From Heliobacterium chlorum (GTDB lineage: Bacteria; Bacillota; Desulfitobacteriia; Heliobacteriales; Heliobacteriaceae): a DNA stretch of 64,000 nucleotides. The number at the start of each line of letters is the position of its first letter. The stretch's first letter is position 1. This document shows positions 1 through 9,540 of this stretch, piece by piece. The notes beneath the pieces are model-generated. The model saw only the letters and a program-made list of their open reading frames with translations, ran no database searches and was not told the origin of the DNA. Made by a program: the position numbers and the translations under genes. The stretch is from NCBI RefSeq assembly GCF_014502795.1, contig NZ_JACVHF010000002.1:186001-250000 (forward strand). The letters are read 5' to 3'.

Positions 1-2051
1 TGGACATCGCAATCGATTGGGAATCCCTCAAAAGGATGCAGGCGGACCCTGTGGTGCTGCGTAAGCTCTACACAGACTTGGAATTTCGCTCACTTCTGAA
101 AAACCTTCCTCTTCCTGAAGGCGAAGAGTCTGCTGAAGCGGTGCTCTTTGCGAAGGAAGGGAATGAACGAGATAAAAGCGATGAAAGAAAAAGCAAAGGC
201 AAACAGACTCTTTCAGAAAAGGGGTCTATAAACGAAACCGACGGAAGCATCGATGTGCAAGTCGATGCGCCATTGAACGTCGCCTACCAGAAGGTAGAAG
301 ACGAAGGTCAACGGGATGAGATGTTGGCAGAACTGATGCGCCTCGGACAGGAACCGGGCTACCGGACGGCTATATTAGCTGCCTGGGAAGGCCCGCCCCG
401 CAAGGGACTTTTGAGGCAGATCGCTTTGGCCGTTGGGCAGGATGCTCACCCCGAACCGCCCCGTGTTTGGGTGATCGACGATCCGGGACCTATCTTTGCT
501 GAGGCCGAGCCTTTTTGGTCCTCTGAGAAGCATCGAAAGCTTTTTTACGATATAAAATCCCTCTGGCTGCTGGCTCGTCAGGAAGACGTGGAAATTCAGG
601 GCATCGACGGTGACGGCCTCATCGGTGCCTACCTGTTGGATCCCCTGGCGAACAACTACTCACTGGCCCGGTTGGCTCACGAACTGATCGATTGGAAGAT
701 CTCGCCCGAAGCGGGCAAGCAAGTGTTACCGGCTGAAGACGCGGCTTTGGCCGTTGCCGGGCTCTTTCATCTCACTCCTGCCATGGAAGCGAAACTGGGG
801 GAAGAGAGCCTCGGAAAACTCTACCGCGACGTGGAACTCCCCCTGGCTCCCATCCTCGGCTCCATGGAGTGGATCGGGATCAAAGTCAACCCCAAAGTCC
901 TTCAGGACATGGCAGGGGAACTGAACAGCGATATTCAAAAGCTTCAGGCGGAGATTCACGAACTGGCCGGTGAGACTTTCAACATTAATTCGACCCAGCA
1001 GTTCGGCAAAATCCTCTTTGAAAAACTAGGGCTGCCCGTGATAAAACGGACGAAAACCGGTTATTCGACAGACGTCGAGGTGCTGGAAGAACTGTCCGAC
1101 CGTCATCCCATCGTGCCTAAAGTACTCGAATTCCGCCAGCTTATGAAGCTGAAATCGACCTATGTGGAAGGGCTGCTGCCGCTCATCGACGGTCCGGAAG
1201 GACGAATTCACACCAGCTTTAACCAGTCCGTCACCGCTACAGGCCGACTCTCCTCGACAGAGCCGAACCTGCAGAACATACCCGTTCGTCTGGAACAAGG
1301 CCGCCTCATCCGTAAAGCTTTTATCGCTCCCGAGCCCGGTTGGACCTTGTTGGCTGCCGATTACTCTCAAATCGAGCTTCGTATCCTGGCCCACCTCTCC
1401 GATGACCCATCCTTTAAGGATGCCTTCGCCAAAAACCAAGATATTCATACCCGAACAGCCAGTGAAGTCTTCGACGTGCCCATGGAAAATGTGACCCGCG
1501 AAATGCGCCGCCGAGCGAAAGCGGTCAACTTTGGCATCGTCTATGGTATCAGTGACTTTGGTTTGAGTCGGGATCTCGGTGTCACCCGGGGAGAAGCGAA
1601 GGAATATATCGAAGGTTATTTCCGGCGCTATCATGGTGTCCGTGGATATATTGACCGGATCATCGCGGAAGCCCGTCAGCAGGGATTCGTAACGACCCTC
1701 TTGGGACGCCGCCGCCGCCTGCCCGATCTCTTTGTCAAAAACAAAATCCGGCAGAACTTCGGTGAACGGACGGCCATGAACACACCCATCCAAGGGACTG
1801 CGGCAGACATCATCAAGGCAGCTATGGTGAAGATCCCGAAGGCCCTCAAAGATCATGGACTGAAAACCCGCATGCTGCTGCAGGTTCATGACGAATTGAT
1901 CTTTGAAGTCCCCGAAGAAGAACTGACTGTCGTTGCCCCACTGATTAAGAGAATCATGGAAAAGACGATCGAGATCAGTGTTCCGCTCACGGTCGACGTG
2001 AAAAAGGGAGCCAACTGGTACGATATGAAGCCCTATACGTTGGAGGAATAG
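1..2051 (+). CDS. polA: DNA polymerase I (5' end outside window)
   Basis: Replication and repair polymerase that fills gaps and removes RNA primers. The reading frame is open from base 3 and continues upstream, so the first ATG at 36 is internal; the first visible residues resemble the end of the 5' nuclease domain. A lysine/glutamate-rich stretch (about 120-330) leads into a 3'-5' exonuclease-like domain where I do not see the metal-binding DxE motif, so proofreading is probably lost, as in Bacillus and Taq enzymes. Polymerase motif A (DYSQIELR, near 1360), motif B (RRRAKAVNFGIVYG, near 1510) and motif C (QVHDELIFE, near 1880) are intact. mutM starts 2 bp after the stop, suggesting a repair operon. 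Confidence 0.96.
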   Translation, partial: DIAIDWESLKRMQADPVVLRKLYTDLEFRSLLKNLPLPEGEESAEAVLFAKEGNERDKSDERKSKGKQTLSEKGSINETDGSIDVQVDAPLNVAYQKVEDEGQRDEMLAELMRLGQEPGYRTAILAAWEGPPRKGLLRQIALAVGQDAHPEPPRVWVIDDPGPIFAEAEPFWSSEKHRKLFYDIKSLWLLARQEDVEIQGIDGDGLIGAYLLDPLANNYSLARLAHELIDWKISPEAGKQVLPAEDAALAVAGLFHLTPAMEAKLGEESLGKLYRDVELPLAPILGSMEWIGIKVNPKVLQDMAGELNSDIQKLQAEIHELAGETFNINSTQQFGKILFEKLGLPVIKRTKTGYSTDVEVLEELSDRHPIVPKVLEFRQLMKLKSTYVEGLLPLIDGPEGRIHTSFNQSVTATGRLSSTEPNLQNIPVRLEQGRLIRKAFIAPEPGWTLLAADYSQIELRILAHLSDDPSFKDAFAKNQDIHTRTASEVFDVPMENVTREMRRRAKAVNFGIVYGISDFGLSRDLGVTRGEAKEYIEGYFRRYHGVRGYIDRIIAEARQQGFVTTLLGRRRRLPDLFVKNKIRQNFGERTAMNTPIQGTAADIIKAAMVKIPKALKDHGLKTRMLLQVHDELIFEVPEEELTVVAPLIKRIMEKTIEISVPLTVDVKKGANWYDMKPYTLEE

Positions 2052-2053
2052 CA

Positions 2054-2872
2054 TTGCCCGAATTACCGGAAGTAGAAACAGTCCGCCGTTCCTTGGCTTC
2101 CCGGGTGCTCAACCGGACGATTGTCAAAGTGGATGTTCGGCTCCCGAAGATGGTCACTTCACCGGCCGGCCGGCCCTTTGCAGATGCGCTCACAGGTCGG
2201 CCTATTGTTGAACTCGGCCGTCGCGGGAAATATCTCCTCATACACTTGGACCAAGAAGAGACGCTGGTCATCCACCTGCGTATGACGGGCCGGTTGGTCC
2301 ATTGTCAAAGCAATACACCAGAACCGGCCCATACGCATGTCGTCTTTGCCTTAGACGATCAGAGCCTGTTGCGTTATACCGATGTGCGCCAGTTTGGCAC
2401 ACTGGCCATCATGGATAGGTCGAACGCTCTAAGCAGTCCGGGAAGAGCGGCTTTAGGCCCCGAGCCGCTGGAGATTTCCTATGAGCACTTCTGCCAAGCC
2501 TTGGGTGCCCGCAAAACAAAACTGAAACCGCTATTGCTGGATCAACGTTTTCTTGCCGGGCTGGGCAACATTTATGCCGACGAGGCACTGGCTCGGTCTG
2601 GTCTTCATCCCGATCGCAACGCAAATTCCCTGGATGATGAGGAGGGCAGACGGCTCTATGAGAGTATTCAGGCCGTCTTGCAAGAAGGAATTGACGCGAA
2701 AGGGACATCCTTTCGGGATTATGTAGACGGGGAAGGAAAGAAAGGCGAGTTTCAGGAAAAACTTTGGGCCTATGGTCGAGAAGGGGAGCCTTGCCGGCGC
2801 TGTGGGACAGCGGTGGTACGGGAAAAACGGGGAGGACGGAGTACCCACTTTTGTCCTTTTTGCCAGCGGTAG
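2054..2872 (+). CDS. mutM: Formamidopyrimidine-DNA glycosylase (Fpg/MutM)
   Basis: Bifunctional glycosylase/AP lyase that removes 8-oxoguanine and formamidopyrimidines from DNA. The protein starts from TTG with the diagnostic PELPEVE, whose Pro2 is the Schiff-base nucleophile in this family. GRRGKYLL and HLRMTGRL follow in the N-terminal domain, then the H2TH region, and a C-terminal zinc finger with Cys247, 250, 267 and 270. The 272-residue length is typical. It lies 2 bp after polA, a pairing known in Firmicutes, so translational coupling is likely. Confidence 0.97.
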   Translation: MPELPEVETVRRSLASRVLNRTIVKVDVRLPKMVTSPAGRPFADALTGRPIVELGRRGKYLLIHLDQEETLVIHLRMTGRLVHCQSNTPEPAHTHVVFALDDQSLLRYTDVRQFGTLAIMDRSNALSSPGRAALGPEPLEISYEHFCQALGARKTKLKPLLLDQRFLAGLGNIYADEALARSGLHPDRNANSLDDEEGRRLYESIQAVLQEGIDAKGTSFRDYVDGEGKKGEFQEKLWAYGREGEPCRRCGTAVVREKRGGRSTHFCPFCQR

Positions 2873-3010
2873 GGCACTGTGGTCGCTACGTAACGTAATT
2901 TTGCGGCCTTGTGCTAGAGTGGAGTTGCGTTGCCTCTCCAATTCACCTTTCACCTACCGTAAGATGTGACTATAGGACCAAAAGGCCTTAGTAAGGATGT
3001 TTAGATAACG

Positions 3011-4945
3011 ATGAGCAACCGGATTATTATCCAAAGTAAAAACCTGGCACTCAATTACGGTTCACGCCGGGTTTTTGAGAACGTATCTTTTATTATTCAT
3101 GAAGGAGATAAGGTTGGGCTGGTTGGTCCCAACGGGGCCGGGAAGACCAGCCTGTTTCGTGCACTGACGGGAACGGAAGAACCTTCCGAAGGAGCTTTAA
3201 ACTGGACCCAAGGGGTTCGAGTGGGCTATTTGCAGCAGGTCAGGACACCGCCAGCGGGACAGACGGTCTTTACGGCGGCCTTGGAGGAACTCGCTGACAT
3301 CCTGGCGATGCGCACGGAGATCGCTCGATTGGAAAAAGAGATGGAGCAGCCTGATGTGCTCAACGATGAAAGCACCTTAGACAAGGTGATAAGCACTTAT
3401 GCAGACCTGACTCACCGCTACGAGGAAGGCGGTGGATACGGCGCTGAGGCTAAAGTGCGATCTGTCTTAAAAGGGTTAGGCTTTTCCGATGACGACTTCC
3501 AATTACCTGCCGAGGTGCTTTCCGGCGGCCAGAAGACGAGACTGGCTCTGGCCCGTCTTCTCTTGCGCCCTTACGACCTGCTCATGTTGGACGAGCCGAC
3601 GAACCACCTGGACATCACTGCAACAGAATGGCTAGAAGATTATCTTCAAAGTTATCGTGGGGCCGTTTTGGTCATCTCCCATGACCGGTATTTTCTCGAT
3701 AAGGTCAGTGGACGGATTTTCCATCTGGAAATGGGCCAACTTACCGTTTACCCGGGAAACTACAGCCGCTTCCTGCATCTTCGGGAAGAAGCGATGCTGG
3801 CTCAGAAACGGGCTTTCGCGAAGGACCAAGCGGAAGTCGCCCGGATTGAGGAGTATATCCGGAGAAATAAAGCCGGCGTGAACGCTAAGCAAGCTCGCGG
3901 GCGGGAAACTTTGTTGGCCCGGCGCGAGCGCATCACCAAACCCGTGGAAAGCATGCGGCTGCAGGATTTGAAGTTCATCCCGCAGACGGCCAGTGCCGAA
4001 CAAGTGTTGGTGACTCACGAACTGGCAGCCGAATATCCCGGCAGACCCCTTTTTTCAGAGCTGGACTTGACGGTCCGGCGGGGCGAGTGTATCGCTGTTT
4101 TAGGCAAAAACGGCGTCGGTAAAACATCCTTATTCAAAGTTCTTTTAGGAGAACTGCCGCCTGCTGAGGGAGACGTCCTGTTCGGCGTCCGGGTGAAACC
4201 AGCCTATTACGCCCAAGAGCAGGAGCATCTGAACCCGGACCAAACAGTTCTAGAAGCCATCCGGAGCATGAGGCCCATGACAGAGGAACAGGCGCGGACA
4301 CTGCTGGGGCGCTTTCTTTTTCGTGGAGAAGATGTATTCAAGCCTATCGGTGTTTTAAGCGGAGGCGAAAAAAGCCGCATCGTCCTGGCCCAACTTTTTT
4401 TGACGGGTGCGAACTTGCTGCTTCTCGATGAACCGACGAACAACCTTGATATTGGCGCTAAGGAGGCCTTAGAGGAGGCTCTGGCCGATTTCCCAGGAAC
4501 CCTGATGGTGATCTCCCACGATCGCTTTTTCTTGGACCGCCTGGCCGACCGTGTTCTAGAGTTGGCCGACGGCCGTTTTACGGAGTATCTCGGAAATTAC
4601 TCCGATTTCCGGGCCAAAAAACTGGAGCTCGAAGCAGCCGCCAAGGAAGCGGCAATCAAACAGGAAGAAAAGAAACAAACTTCGGCAGTTCCCAAGGTGG
4701 TTATGCGCGATGATAACCAACGGAAGATCTCAAACCCTTGGAAAAGGGAACAAGCCTTAAAAGATGCGGAAGCCCGGATTTCTCAGCTGGAAGCAAGGTT
4801 GCAGGAACTGACGGAAGCTTTGGCCTCGGAGGAGACGTACCGCGACGGTAACTACGCTCGGAAGATACAGGACGAGTTTGAGGATCTTCAAGCCAAGTTG
4901 ACCGAGGCTTATGCAGAATGGGAAACTGTTATGGAGTCCTTCTAG
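3011..4945 (+). CDS. ABC-F family ATPase (YdiF/Uup-like)
   Basis: Soluble tandem ABC ATPase without membrane segments; ABC-F proteins act on ribosomes, some giving antibiotic resistance. Visible motifs are Walker A GPNGAGKTS (residues 39-47), signature LSGGQKTRLALARLLL, Walker B with DEPTNHLD, then a second Walker A GKNGVGKTS near residue 365, LSGGEKSRIVLAQ and DEPTNNLD. The linker between cassettes is highly charged, and the last 80 or so residues look like a coiled coil, as in Uup/YdiF. At 644 residues it has the usual length. The exact ribosomal role cannot be told from sequence; self-resistance is possible but nothing nearby supports it. Confidence 0.92.
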   Translation: MSNRIIIQSKNLALNYGSRRVFENVSFIIHEGDKVGLVGPNGAGKTSLFRALTGTEEPSEGALNWTQGVRVGYLQQVRTPPAGQTVFTAALEELADILAMRTEIARLEKEMEQPDVLNDESTLDKVISTYADLTHRYEEGGGYGAEAKVRSVLKGLGFSDDDFQLPAEVLSGGQKTRLALARLLLRPYDLLMLDEPTNHLDITATEWLEDYLQSYRGAVLVISHDRYFLDKVSGRIFHLEMGQLTVYPGNYSRFLHLREEAMLAQKRAFAKDQAEVARIEEYIRRNKAGVNAKQARGRETLLARRERITKPVESMRLQDLKFIPQTASAEQVLVTHELAAEYPGRPLFSELDLTVRRGECIAVLGKNGVGKTSLFKVLLGELPPAEGDVLFGVRVKPAYYAQEQEHLNPDQTVLEAIRSMRPMTEEQARTLLGRFLFRGEDVFKPIGVLSGGEKSRIVLAQLFLTGANLLLLDEPTNNLDIGAKEALEEALADFPGTLMVISHDRFFLDRLADRVLELADGRFTEYLGNYSDFRAKKLELEAAAKEAAIKQEEKKQTSAVPKVVMRDDNQRKISNPWKREQALKDAEARISQLEARLQELTEALASEETYRDGNYARKIQDEFEDLQAKLTEAYAEWETVMESF

Positions 4946-5060
4946 TCAACCTTTGGAACGCAGCCAACCTGCTATAGGTCTGATGCTCTCCTCTCGGTAC
5001 CTTTTCCGGAAGACACCATAGTATATGGGGGAAACGGTGTCAGCCCGGGAGGGAGTAATC

Positions 5061-5729
5061 GTGACGATATGGTCGTTGTTAGGATTGGCGGTCGCCTTAA
5101 GCCTGGATGGTTTCGGAGCAGGAATCGCCTACGGAATCAAGCGGATCCGTGTACCATTGTTTTCCCTTTTGGTTATCTGTCTTTGTTCAACTATCGCCAT
5201 GGCGGTGGCCCTATTGGCAGGACACGGTTTAACGACGCTGATCCCCGGAGAATGGGCCGGCAAACTAGGCGGACTTATTCTCATCTTGCTGGGTCTTTTT
5301 CAGCTGTTGAACACACTGAAAGACAGTTCAAATCGACAGATTGTTCAAGAAGATGTTCCGGAAAATGTATCTGAGTTGGAAGCTGAGCAGATTCTCTCGA
5401 TTACGCTGCGACCTTTTGGCCTCGTTATCCAAGTGCTGAGAGAACCGACGCGAGCTGATTTGGACCACTCCGGCGAATTAGTCCCGCGAGAAGCCCTTTT
5501 GCTGGGTATCGCTTTGAATATGGACGCCATGGCTGCTGGGCTTGGCGCTTCCATGGTCGGCAGCCTGCCATTGTTTACACCCCTGGTGGTGGGATTTACT
5601 CAACTGCTCTTTGTAAGCACCGGTGTTTATTTTGGTCATCTCCAAGCACGGTGGGCTGGGGGGACTTGGATCGCCTACGGTTCAGGTTTAGTCTTGTTAT
5701 CCCTCGGTATCGGAAAAATCTTTTTCTAA
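5061..5729 (+). CDS. ytaF: Sporulation membrane protein YtaF, MntP-like
   Basis: Multi-pass membrane protein of the YtaF family, related to MntP manganese exporters and found in endospore formers. The two halves each carry an LD/MD motif in a transmembrane helix (ALSLDGFGAGIAYGIK near the N-terminus and ALNMDAMAAGLGAS in the second half), the family's internal repeat. I chose GTG at 5061 because GGGAGGGA lies just upstream; the longer ATG start at 5025 has no ribosome site. The order polA-mutM-ytaF-coaE is common in Clostridia and Bacilli. Transport substrate is unknown. Confidence 0.88.
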   Translation: MTIWSLLGLAVALSLDGFGAGIAYGIKRIRVPLFSLLVICLCSTIAMAVALLAGHGLTTLIPGEWAGKLGGLILILLGLFQLLNTLKDSSNRQIVQEDVPENVSELEAEQILSITLRPFGLVIQVLREPTRADLDHSGELVPREALLLGIALNMDAMAAGLGASMVGSLPLFTPLVVGFTQLLFVSTGVYFGHLQARWAGGTWIAYGSGLVLLSLGIGKIFF

Positions 5730-5794
5730 ATAACCTTTTGAAAGTCGACTATTCTTTGTGAGTTTCACATAAATATGTTTAAGGAGAGAACTCC

Positions 5795-6394
5795 GTGAAA
5801 GTTGTCGGTTTGACGGGCGGTATCGCCAGCGGAAAAACGACTGTCGCCAATCACTTGCGAAAGCTGGGGGCGGCAGTCATCGATGCCGATGTGGTCGCTC
5901 GCCAAGTCGTCATTCCTGGAGAGCCAGCGTGGAAAAAAATTCTAGGAATTTTCGGGCCAGATGTATTTCGCCCGGATGGTACGCTTGATCGAGTTGCCTT
6001 GGGGCGAATTGTCTTTTCCGATCCAACGGCTCGCCAACGCCTGAACGATATTACTCACCCTTTTGTATTTGAGGTCTTTCGCCGCAGAACGGAAGAGTTG
6101 GCCCGTGAAGGAAAGACGATGGTCATCTGGGATGTTCCGCTGCTGCTGGAGACCGGCATGGATCGCATGACAGACGAAGTCTGGGTGGTTGCTATTGATG
6201 AAGGCACCCAGCTTCATCGTTTGATGGAACGGGACAGGCTCGATGAGACGGCAGCGAGAGCGCGCATATCCTCCCAAATGCCTTTGGCCGAAAAGGTAAA
6301 GAAGGCCCATAGAATCATAGACGCGAAGGAACCTTTAAACCTAATGTTGCAAAGAGTAGAACGATACTGGAAGGAGGCGTCTGGTGAGGCTTGA
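5795..6394 (+). CDS. coaE: Dephospho-CoA kinase
   Basis: Catalyses the last step of coenzyme A synthesis, phosphorylating the 3'-hydroxyl of dephospho-CoA. The N-terminus has the P-loop GLTGGIASGKTT (residues 5-16), followed by DADVVARQVV and, in the middle, WDVPLLLETGMD, both characteristic of the family. 199 residues is the normal size. It starts with GTG behind AAGGAGAG. Its last 11 bases overlap the start of the lytic transglycosylase gene, so the two are co-transcribed and probably coupled. Confidence 0.96.
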   Translation: MKVVGLTGGIASGKTTVANHLRKLGAAVIDADVVARQVVIPGEPAWKKILGIFGPDVFRPDGTLDRVALGRIVFSDPTARQRLNDITHPFVFEVFRRRTEELAREGKTMVIWDVPLLLETGMDRMTDEVWVVAIDEGTQLHRLMERDRLDETAARARISSQMPLAEKVKKAHRIIDAKEPLNLMLQRVERYWKEASGEA

Positions 6395-6959
6395 CTTCCC
6401 ACGCACCCGATGGATCAGCCGAGTCGTCGCTACCGTCCTCGTCCTGGGCCTGGCAGGTAACTTCATATGGTTCAGCCCGTGGGTGCAAAAATTACTATAT
6501 CCTGTTCCCCATAAACAACTGATATTCAAATATTCCTCCGAATATCGGATCGATCCCTACCTTGTGACAGCCATCATTCGTCGCGAAAGTAAATTCTTTT
6601 ATTGGGCAGAAAGTGCTAAAGGGGCTAAAGGCCTCATGCAGATCATGCCCCAAACGGCTCAATGGGTGTCCAAGCAGATTCCGTTAGCCGGTTACAGCGA
6701 TGAACAACTGTATGAACCGGAGACGAACATTCGTATGGGCTGTTGGTATCTAGCCAGCCTTAAAGAGGAATTTAACGGTAATATACCGATCATGATCGCC
6801 GCCTATAATGGAGGCCGAGGCAATGTGCAGCAATGGATAAAAGAACAGCGATGGTCTGGCAAAGAACATACCCTGGAAGACATACCGTTCCCTGAGACTC
6901 GAGAGTATGTGAAGGCTGTCTTGCATGATTATTACATGTATCACGAACTCTACGACTAG
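6384..6959 (+). CDS. Lytic transglycosylase, Slt type (YjbJ-like)
   Basis: Cleaves peptidoglycan between MurNAc and GlcNAc with formation of 1,6-anhydroMurNAc. An N-terminal hydrophobic segment (roughly residues 8-30) would anchor or export it. The catalytic glutamate lies in RRESKF, followed by AKGAKGLMQIMPQTAQW, the GLMQ signature, and a later AAYNGGRGNV, which is also conserved. The GTG start overlaps coaE and has GGAGG upstream. This coaE-slt pairing is common in low-GC Gram-positives. The likely role is wall remodelling. Confidence 0.93.
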   Translation: MRLDFPRTRWISRVVATVLVLGLAGNFIWFSPWVQKLLYPVPHKQLIFKYSSEYRIDPYLVTAIIRRESKFFYWAESAKGAKGLMQIMPQTAQWVSKQIPLAGYSDEQLYEPETNIRMGCWYLASLKEEFNGNIPIMIAAYNGGRGNVQQWIKEQRWSGKEHTLEDIPFPETREYVKAVLHDYYMYHELYD

Positions 6960-7086
6960 CTGGCTTTTTCATTAGGGATCTCTTTACAAAAGAACCGTGA
7001 ATAGACGGAAGGACAGGTTCATATTAGTCCATTGTAAGGCCATAATAGTACCGGCATAGGTATTATCGTTGAGCCGGGGGACGAAT

Positions 7087-7776
7087 ATGGACTTACGAGA
7101 AGTATTAACCATTATCGGCAGGGTATTGGTGATCTACCTTTCTGTTCTCGTGATCATGCGTGTCATGGGCAAGCGGGAAATCGGCAAACTTTCGCCTGTC
7201 GACCTTGTTGTGGCGATCATGATCGCGGAACTGGCAGCTATACCTATGGAAGATCCCGAAATACCCCTTCATCACGGATTGATCCCCATCGGAATTCTGG
7301 TACTTGCTGAAGTGACTTTTTCTTACATCGCTCTAAAATCACCCAGAGCAAGAGATTTGCTCAACGGTTCTCCCACGGTCATCATAGAAAACGGCAAGAT
7401 ATTGGAAGGGGAGATGCGTAGAACACGGTATAACTTGAACGATTTGATGGCCCAATTACGGGAAAAGAATGTACCGAACATTCATGATATTGAATTTGCC
7501 GTTTTAGAGACATCGGGGAAACTAAGTGTCATCCCGAAGTCACAAAAACGTCCTCTAACACCGGAGGACCTGCACATCCCCACAGAATACGAAGGCTTGC
7601 CTGCACCGCTGATTCTCGATGGTAAAGTAGACTATCGAAACCTTCGAGCGATCAAACAGGATGAAGAATGGCTGTTGAAGGAACTAGAAAAAATGGGTAT
7701 CAAGGCAGTTGACGAAGTCTTTTTCGCGGCAATTGACACGAAAGGAAACTTTTTTGTCAGTAAGAAACTAGAGTAA
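7087..7776 (+). CDS. DUF421/YetF-family membrane protein
   Basis: Three hydrophobic segments at the N-terminus are followed by a soluble domain of about 140 residues, the layout of the YetF/YcaP (DUF421) family. The family motif MRVMGKREIGKLSPVDLVV is present early, and SPTVIIENGKI marks the start of the cytoplasmic domain. Bacillus members include germination-related proteins, but no biochemical role is firmly known. The ATG at 7087 is preferred to an upstream TTG at 7069 because GGGGGA sits closer to it. Spaced 127 bp from the transglycosylase, it probably has its own promoter. Confidence 0.85.
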   Translation: MDLREVLTIIGRVLVIYLSVLVIMRVMGKREIGKLSPVDLVVAIMIAELAAIPMEDPEIPLHHGLIPIGILVLAEVTFSYIALKSPRARDLLNGSPTVIIENGKILEGEMRRTRYNLNDLMAQLREKNVPNIHDIEFAVLETSGKLSVIPKSQKRPLTPEDLHIPTEYEGLPAPLILDGKVDYRNLRAIKQDEEWLLKELEKMGIKAVDEVFFAAIDTKGNFFVSKKLE

Positions 7777-8129
7777 TCTAAATGACTCCTCTCATTCACG
7801 GTTCCTCTGATGCCGGCTTTCGGGAGTCGGCTCCCAATTACATAAGTCCTTATCGATTTAAGAAGCGACTGCAGAATCTTCTAGCAAATCGTGAATGGAA
7901 TAAGACGGTAAGGGCTGATTCTCTCTTGAACGTAATACCAGTTAGGGACTGCAGAGAAAAGTTTTTCTTCAGAAAATAACTGATTTTAACAGGAGCATTG
8001 ACGATACCCCGCTTTTTTCGGTACAATACACAAGGATAGTTCCTTGGTTCCACTATTGACTAAAATTACCAAAGAGAAAAAGTGCCCTGACCCCCAACGG
8101 GAGGGATAGGGAAAGGAGAGAGTTGAGCC
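7777..8129 (+). promoter_or_regulatory. Gene-free stretch with promoter for the GT2 gene
   Basis: No convincing gene lies here; a 65-codon ORF at 7782-7979 has no ribosome site. A likely sigma-A promoter has TTGACG at 7998-8003 and TACAAT at 8022-8027 with an 18 bp spacer, about 100 bp upstream of the glycosyltransferase start. Confidence 0.45.
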
Positions 8130-9380
8130 TTGGAGTTATTGGAGGCTCTTTTTCCACAGAGATACGACGTATTCATGATACCTGTTCAATTCATGATCAT
8201 TTTCTGCACCTTCTATTACCTATTTCTTGCCGTTTTCGGTTTCTACCGAAAGAAGGAAAGTCCACCGGCGGCCCCTCAAAAAACATTTGCTCTTGTCGTT
8301 GCTGCCCATAATGAGGAGTTTGTCATCGGTCCTCTCGTTGAAAACCTAAAAAAACTTGACTATCCAAAAGAACTTTATGAGATCTTCGTTGTCGCCGACA
8401 ACTGCACCGACAAGACCGCCCATATCGCCCGTGAAGCCGGAGCCCAAGTTTATGAACGGTTCAACCGTAAAGAACGAGGCAAAGGCTATGCTCTCGAATG
8501 GATGTTTGAAAAGATTTTCCGGATGGAACGCCACTTCGACGGCATTTGCATTTTCGACGCGGACAACCTCGTTAAAGCAAACTTTCTGACTGAAATGAAC
8601 ACAAAGATGGTTGAAGGCCATCAAATTATCCAATGCTATATCGACTCAAAAAATCCCTTTGACACCTGGGTCACAGCTACCTTCTCCATCGCCTTCTGGT
8701 ACACGAACCGACTCCTTCAACTGGCCCGTTATAATCTCGGCCTTTCCAACCTTCTGGGCGGTACCGGCATGTGTATTGCCACAAACCTGCTGAAAGAATA
8801 CGGTTGGGGCGCCACTTCCTTAACGGAAGACCTCGAGTTTTCCATGAAAGCGCTTATGAATGGCATCAAAACCTCCTGGGCTCATGATGCCATCATCTAC
8901 GATGAAAAACCCTTGACCTTTAAACAGTCTTGGAACCAACGCAAGCGCTGGGCTCAAGGACATGTGGATATGTTTATGCGTTATTTCTTGAAGATGGCCT
9001 GGAAAGGTTTTACCACGGGCAACTTCTCGATGATCGATGGGGCCATGCATCTCTTCCAACCTCTGCTGGTCATTATCGTAACGATTTTCCTCGTCATCAG
9101 CAGTATTGAGCCCTTTGTATCGAGCTATACGCAGGTATTCAGTACAGTCTATGACCAACGGTTGTGGATGATCCTTTCTTATATCCAACTGCTGCTGCCT
9201 TTAGTAGCTCTTATGCTGGATAAGGTTGATCGCCGCTCCTATAAGTGGGTCGTCATATACCCGGTCTTCATCTACAGTTGGATTCCTATCTGCTTCTTCG
9301 GTTTCTGGAACCGTAATAAGCGCGAGTGGAGCCATACGGTGCACACACGGGGCCTATCCTACAATGAGGTCATTAAGTAG
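8130..9380 (+). CDS. Processive family 2 glycosyltransferase (membrane)
   Basis: Membrane-bound GT2 enzyme of the polysaccharide-synthase type. An N-terminal transmembrane segment precedes the cytoplasmic catalytic domain: VVAAHNEEFVI at its start, CIFDADNLV carrying the DxD metal/UDP motif, TEDLEFSMK carrying the catalytic acidic pair, and QRKRW, the Q-x-x-RW motif of processive beta-glycosyltransferases. Three or four hydrophobic helices follow at the C-terminus. TTG at 8130 is used, with AAAGGAGAG upstream. Poly-N-acetylglucosamine, cellulose-like or hyaluronan-like products are all possible; the sequence does not decide the sugar. It stands alone, with a terminator downstream. Confidence 0.9.
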   Translation: MELLEALFPQRYDVFMIPVQFMIIFCTFYYLFLAVFGFYRKKESPPAAPQKTFALVVAAHNEEFVIGPLVENLKKLDYPKELYEIFVVADNCTDKTAHIAREAGAQVYERFNRKERGKGYALEWMFEKIFRMERHFDGICIFDADNLVKANFLTEMNTKMVEGHQIIQCYIDSKNPFDTWVTATFSIAFWYTNRLLQLARYNLGLSNLLGGTGMCIATNLLKEYGWGATSLTEDLEFSMKALMNGIKTSWAHDAIIYDEKPLTFKQSWNQRKRWAQGHVDMFMRYFLKMAWKGFTTGNFSMIDGAMHLFQPLLVIIVTIFLVISSIEPFVSSYTQVFSTVYDQRLWMILSYIQLLLPLVALMLDKVDRRSYKWVVIYPVFIYSWIPICFFGFWNRNKREWSHTVHTRGLSYNEVIK

Positions 9381-9410
9381 CGGAAAATATTGACATAACC
9401 ATGTCGGAAC

Positions 9411-9447
9411 AGGGAAGGGAGGCGAAAGTCTTCCTTCCCTACATTTT
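9411..9447 (+). terminator. Terminator after the GT2 gene
   Basis: AGGGAAGG at 9411-9418 pairs with CCTTCCCT at 9433-9440 and is followed by a short T-rich tract. Confidence 0.55.
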
Positions 9448-9481
9448 AATGCAAAATTATTGTTTATTTTTTCGGAGTCTC

Positions 9482-9490
9482 TGGTATAAT
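9482..9490 (+). promoter_or_regulatory. Extended -10 promoter for the arginine decarboxylase
   Basis: TGGTATAAT gives a consensus -10 (TATAAT at 9485-9490) with the upstream TG of an extended -10. The best -35 candidate, TTGTTT at 9460, is 19 bp away, so the extended -10 probably matters. Confidence 0.6.
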
Positions 9491-9540
9491 AAATTCGGTC
9501 TTTGACCGATAATAAAATAAGTCTCTGGAGGTATGCCATT

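Noticed and set aside
1026-2054. 342-codon minus-strand ORF inside polA
   Set aside because: It is fully antisense to conserved polymerase motifs, has no recognisable protein features and no own ribosome site; a mirror of GC-rich codons.
7782-7979. 65-codon ORF upstream of the GT2 gene
   Set aside because: No ribosome site, no terminator-linked structure and no protein-like pattern.
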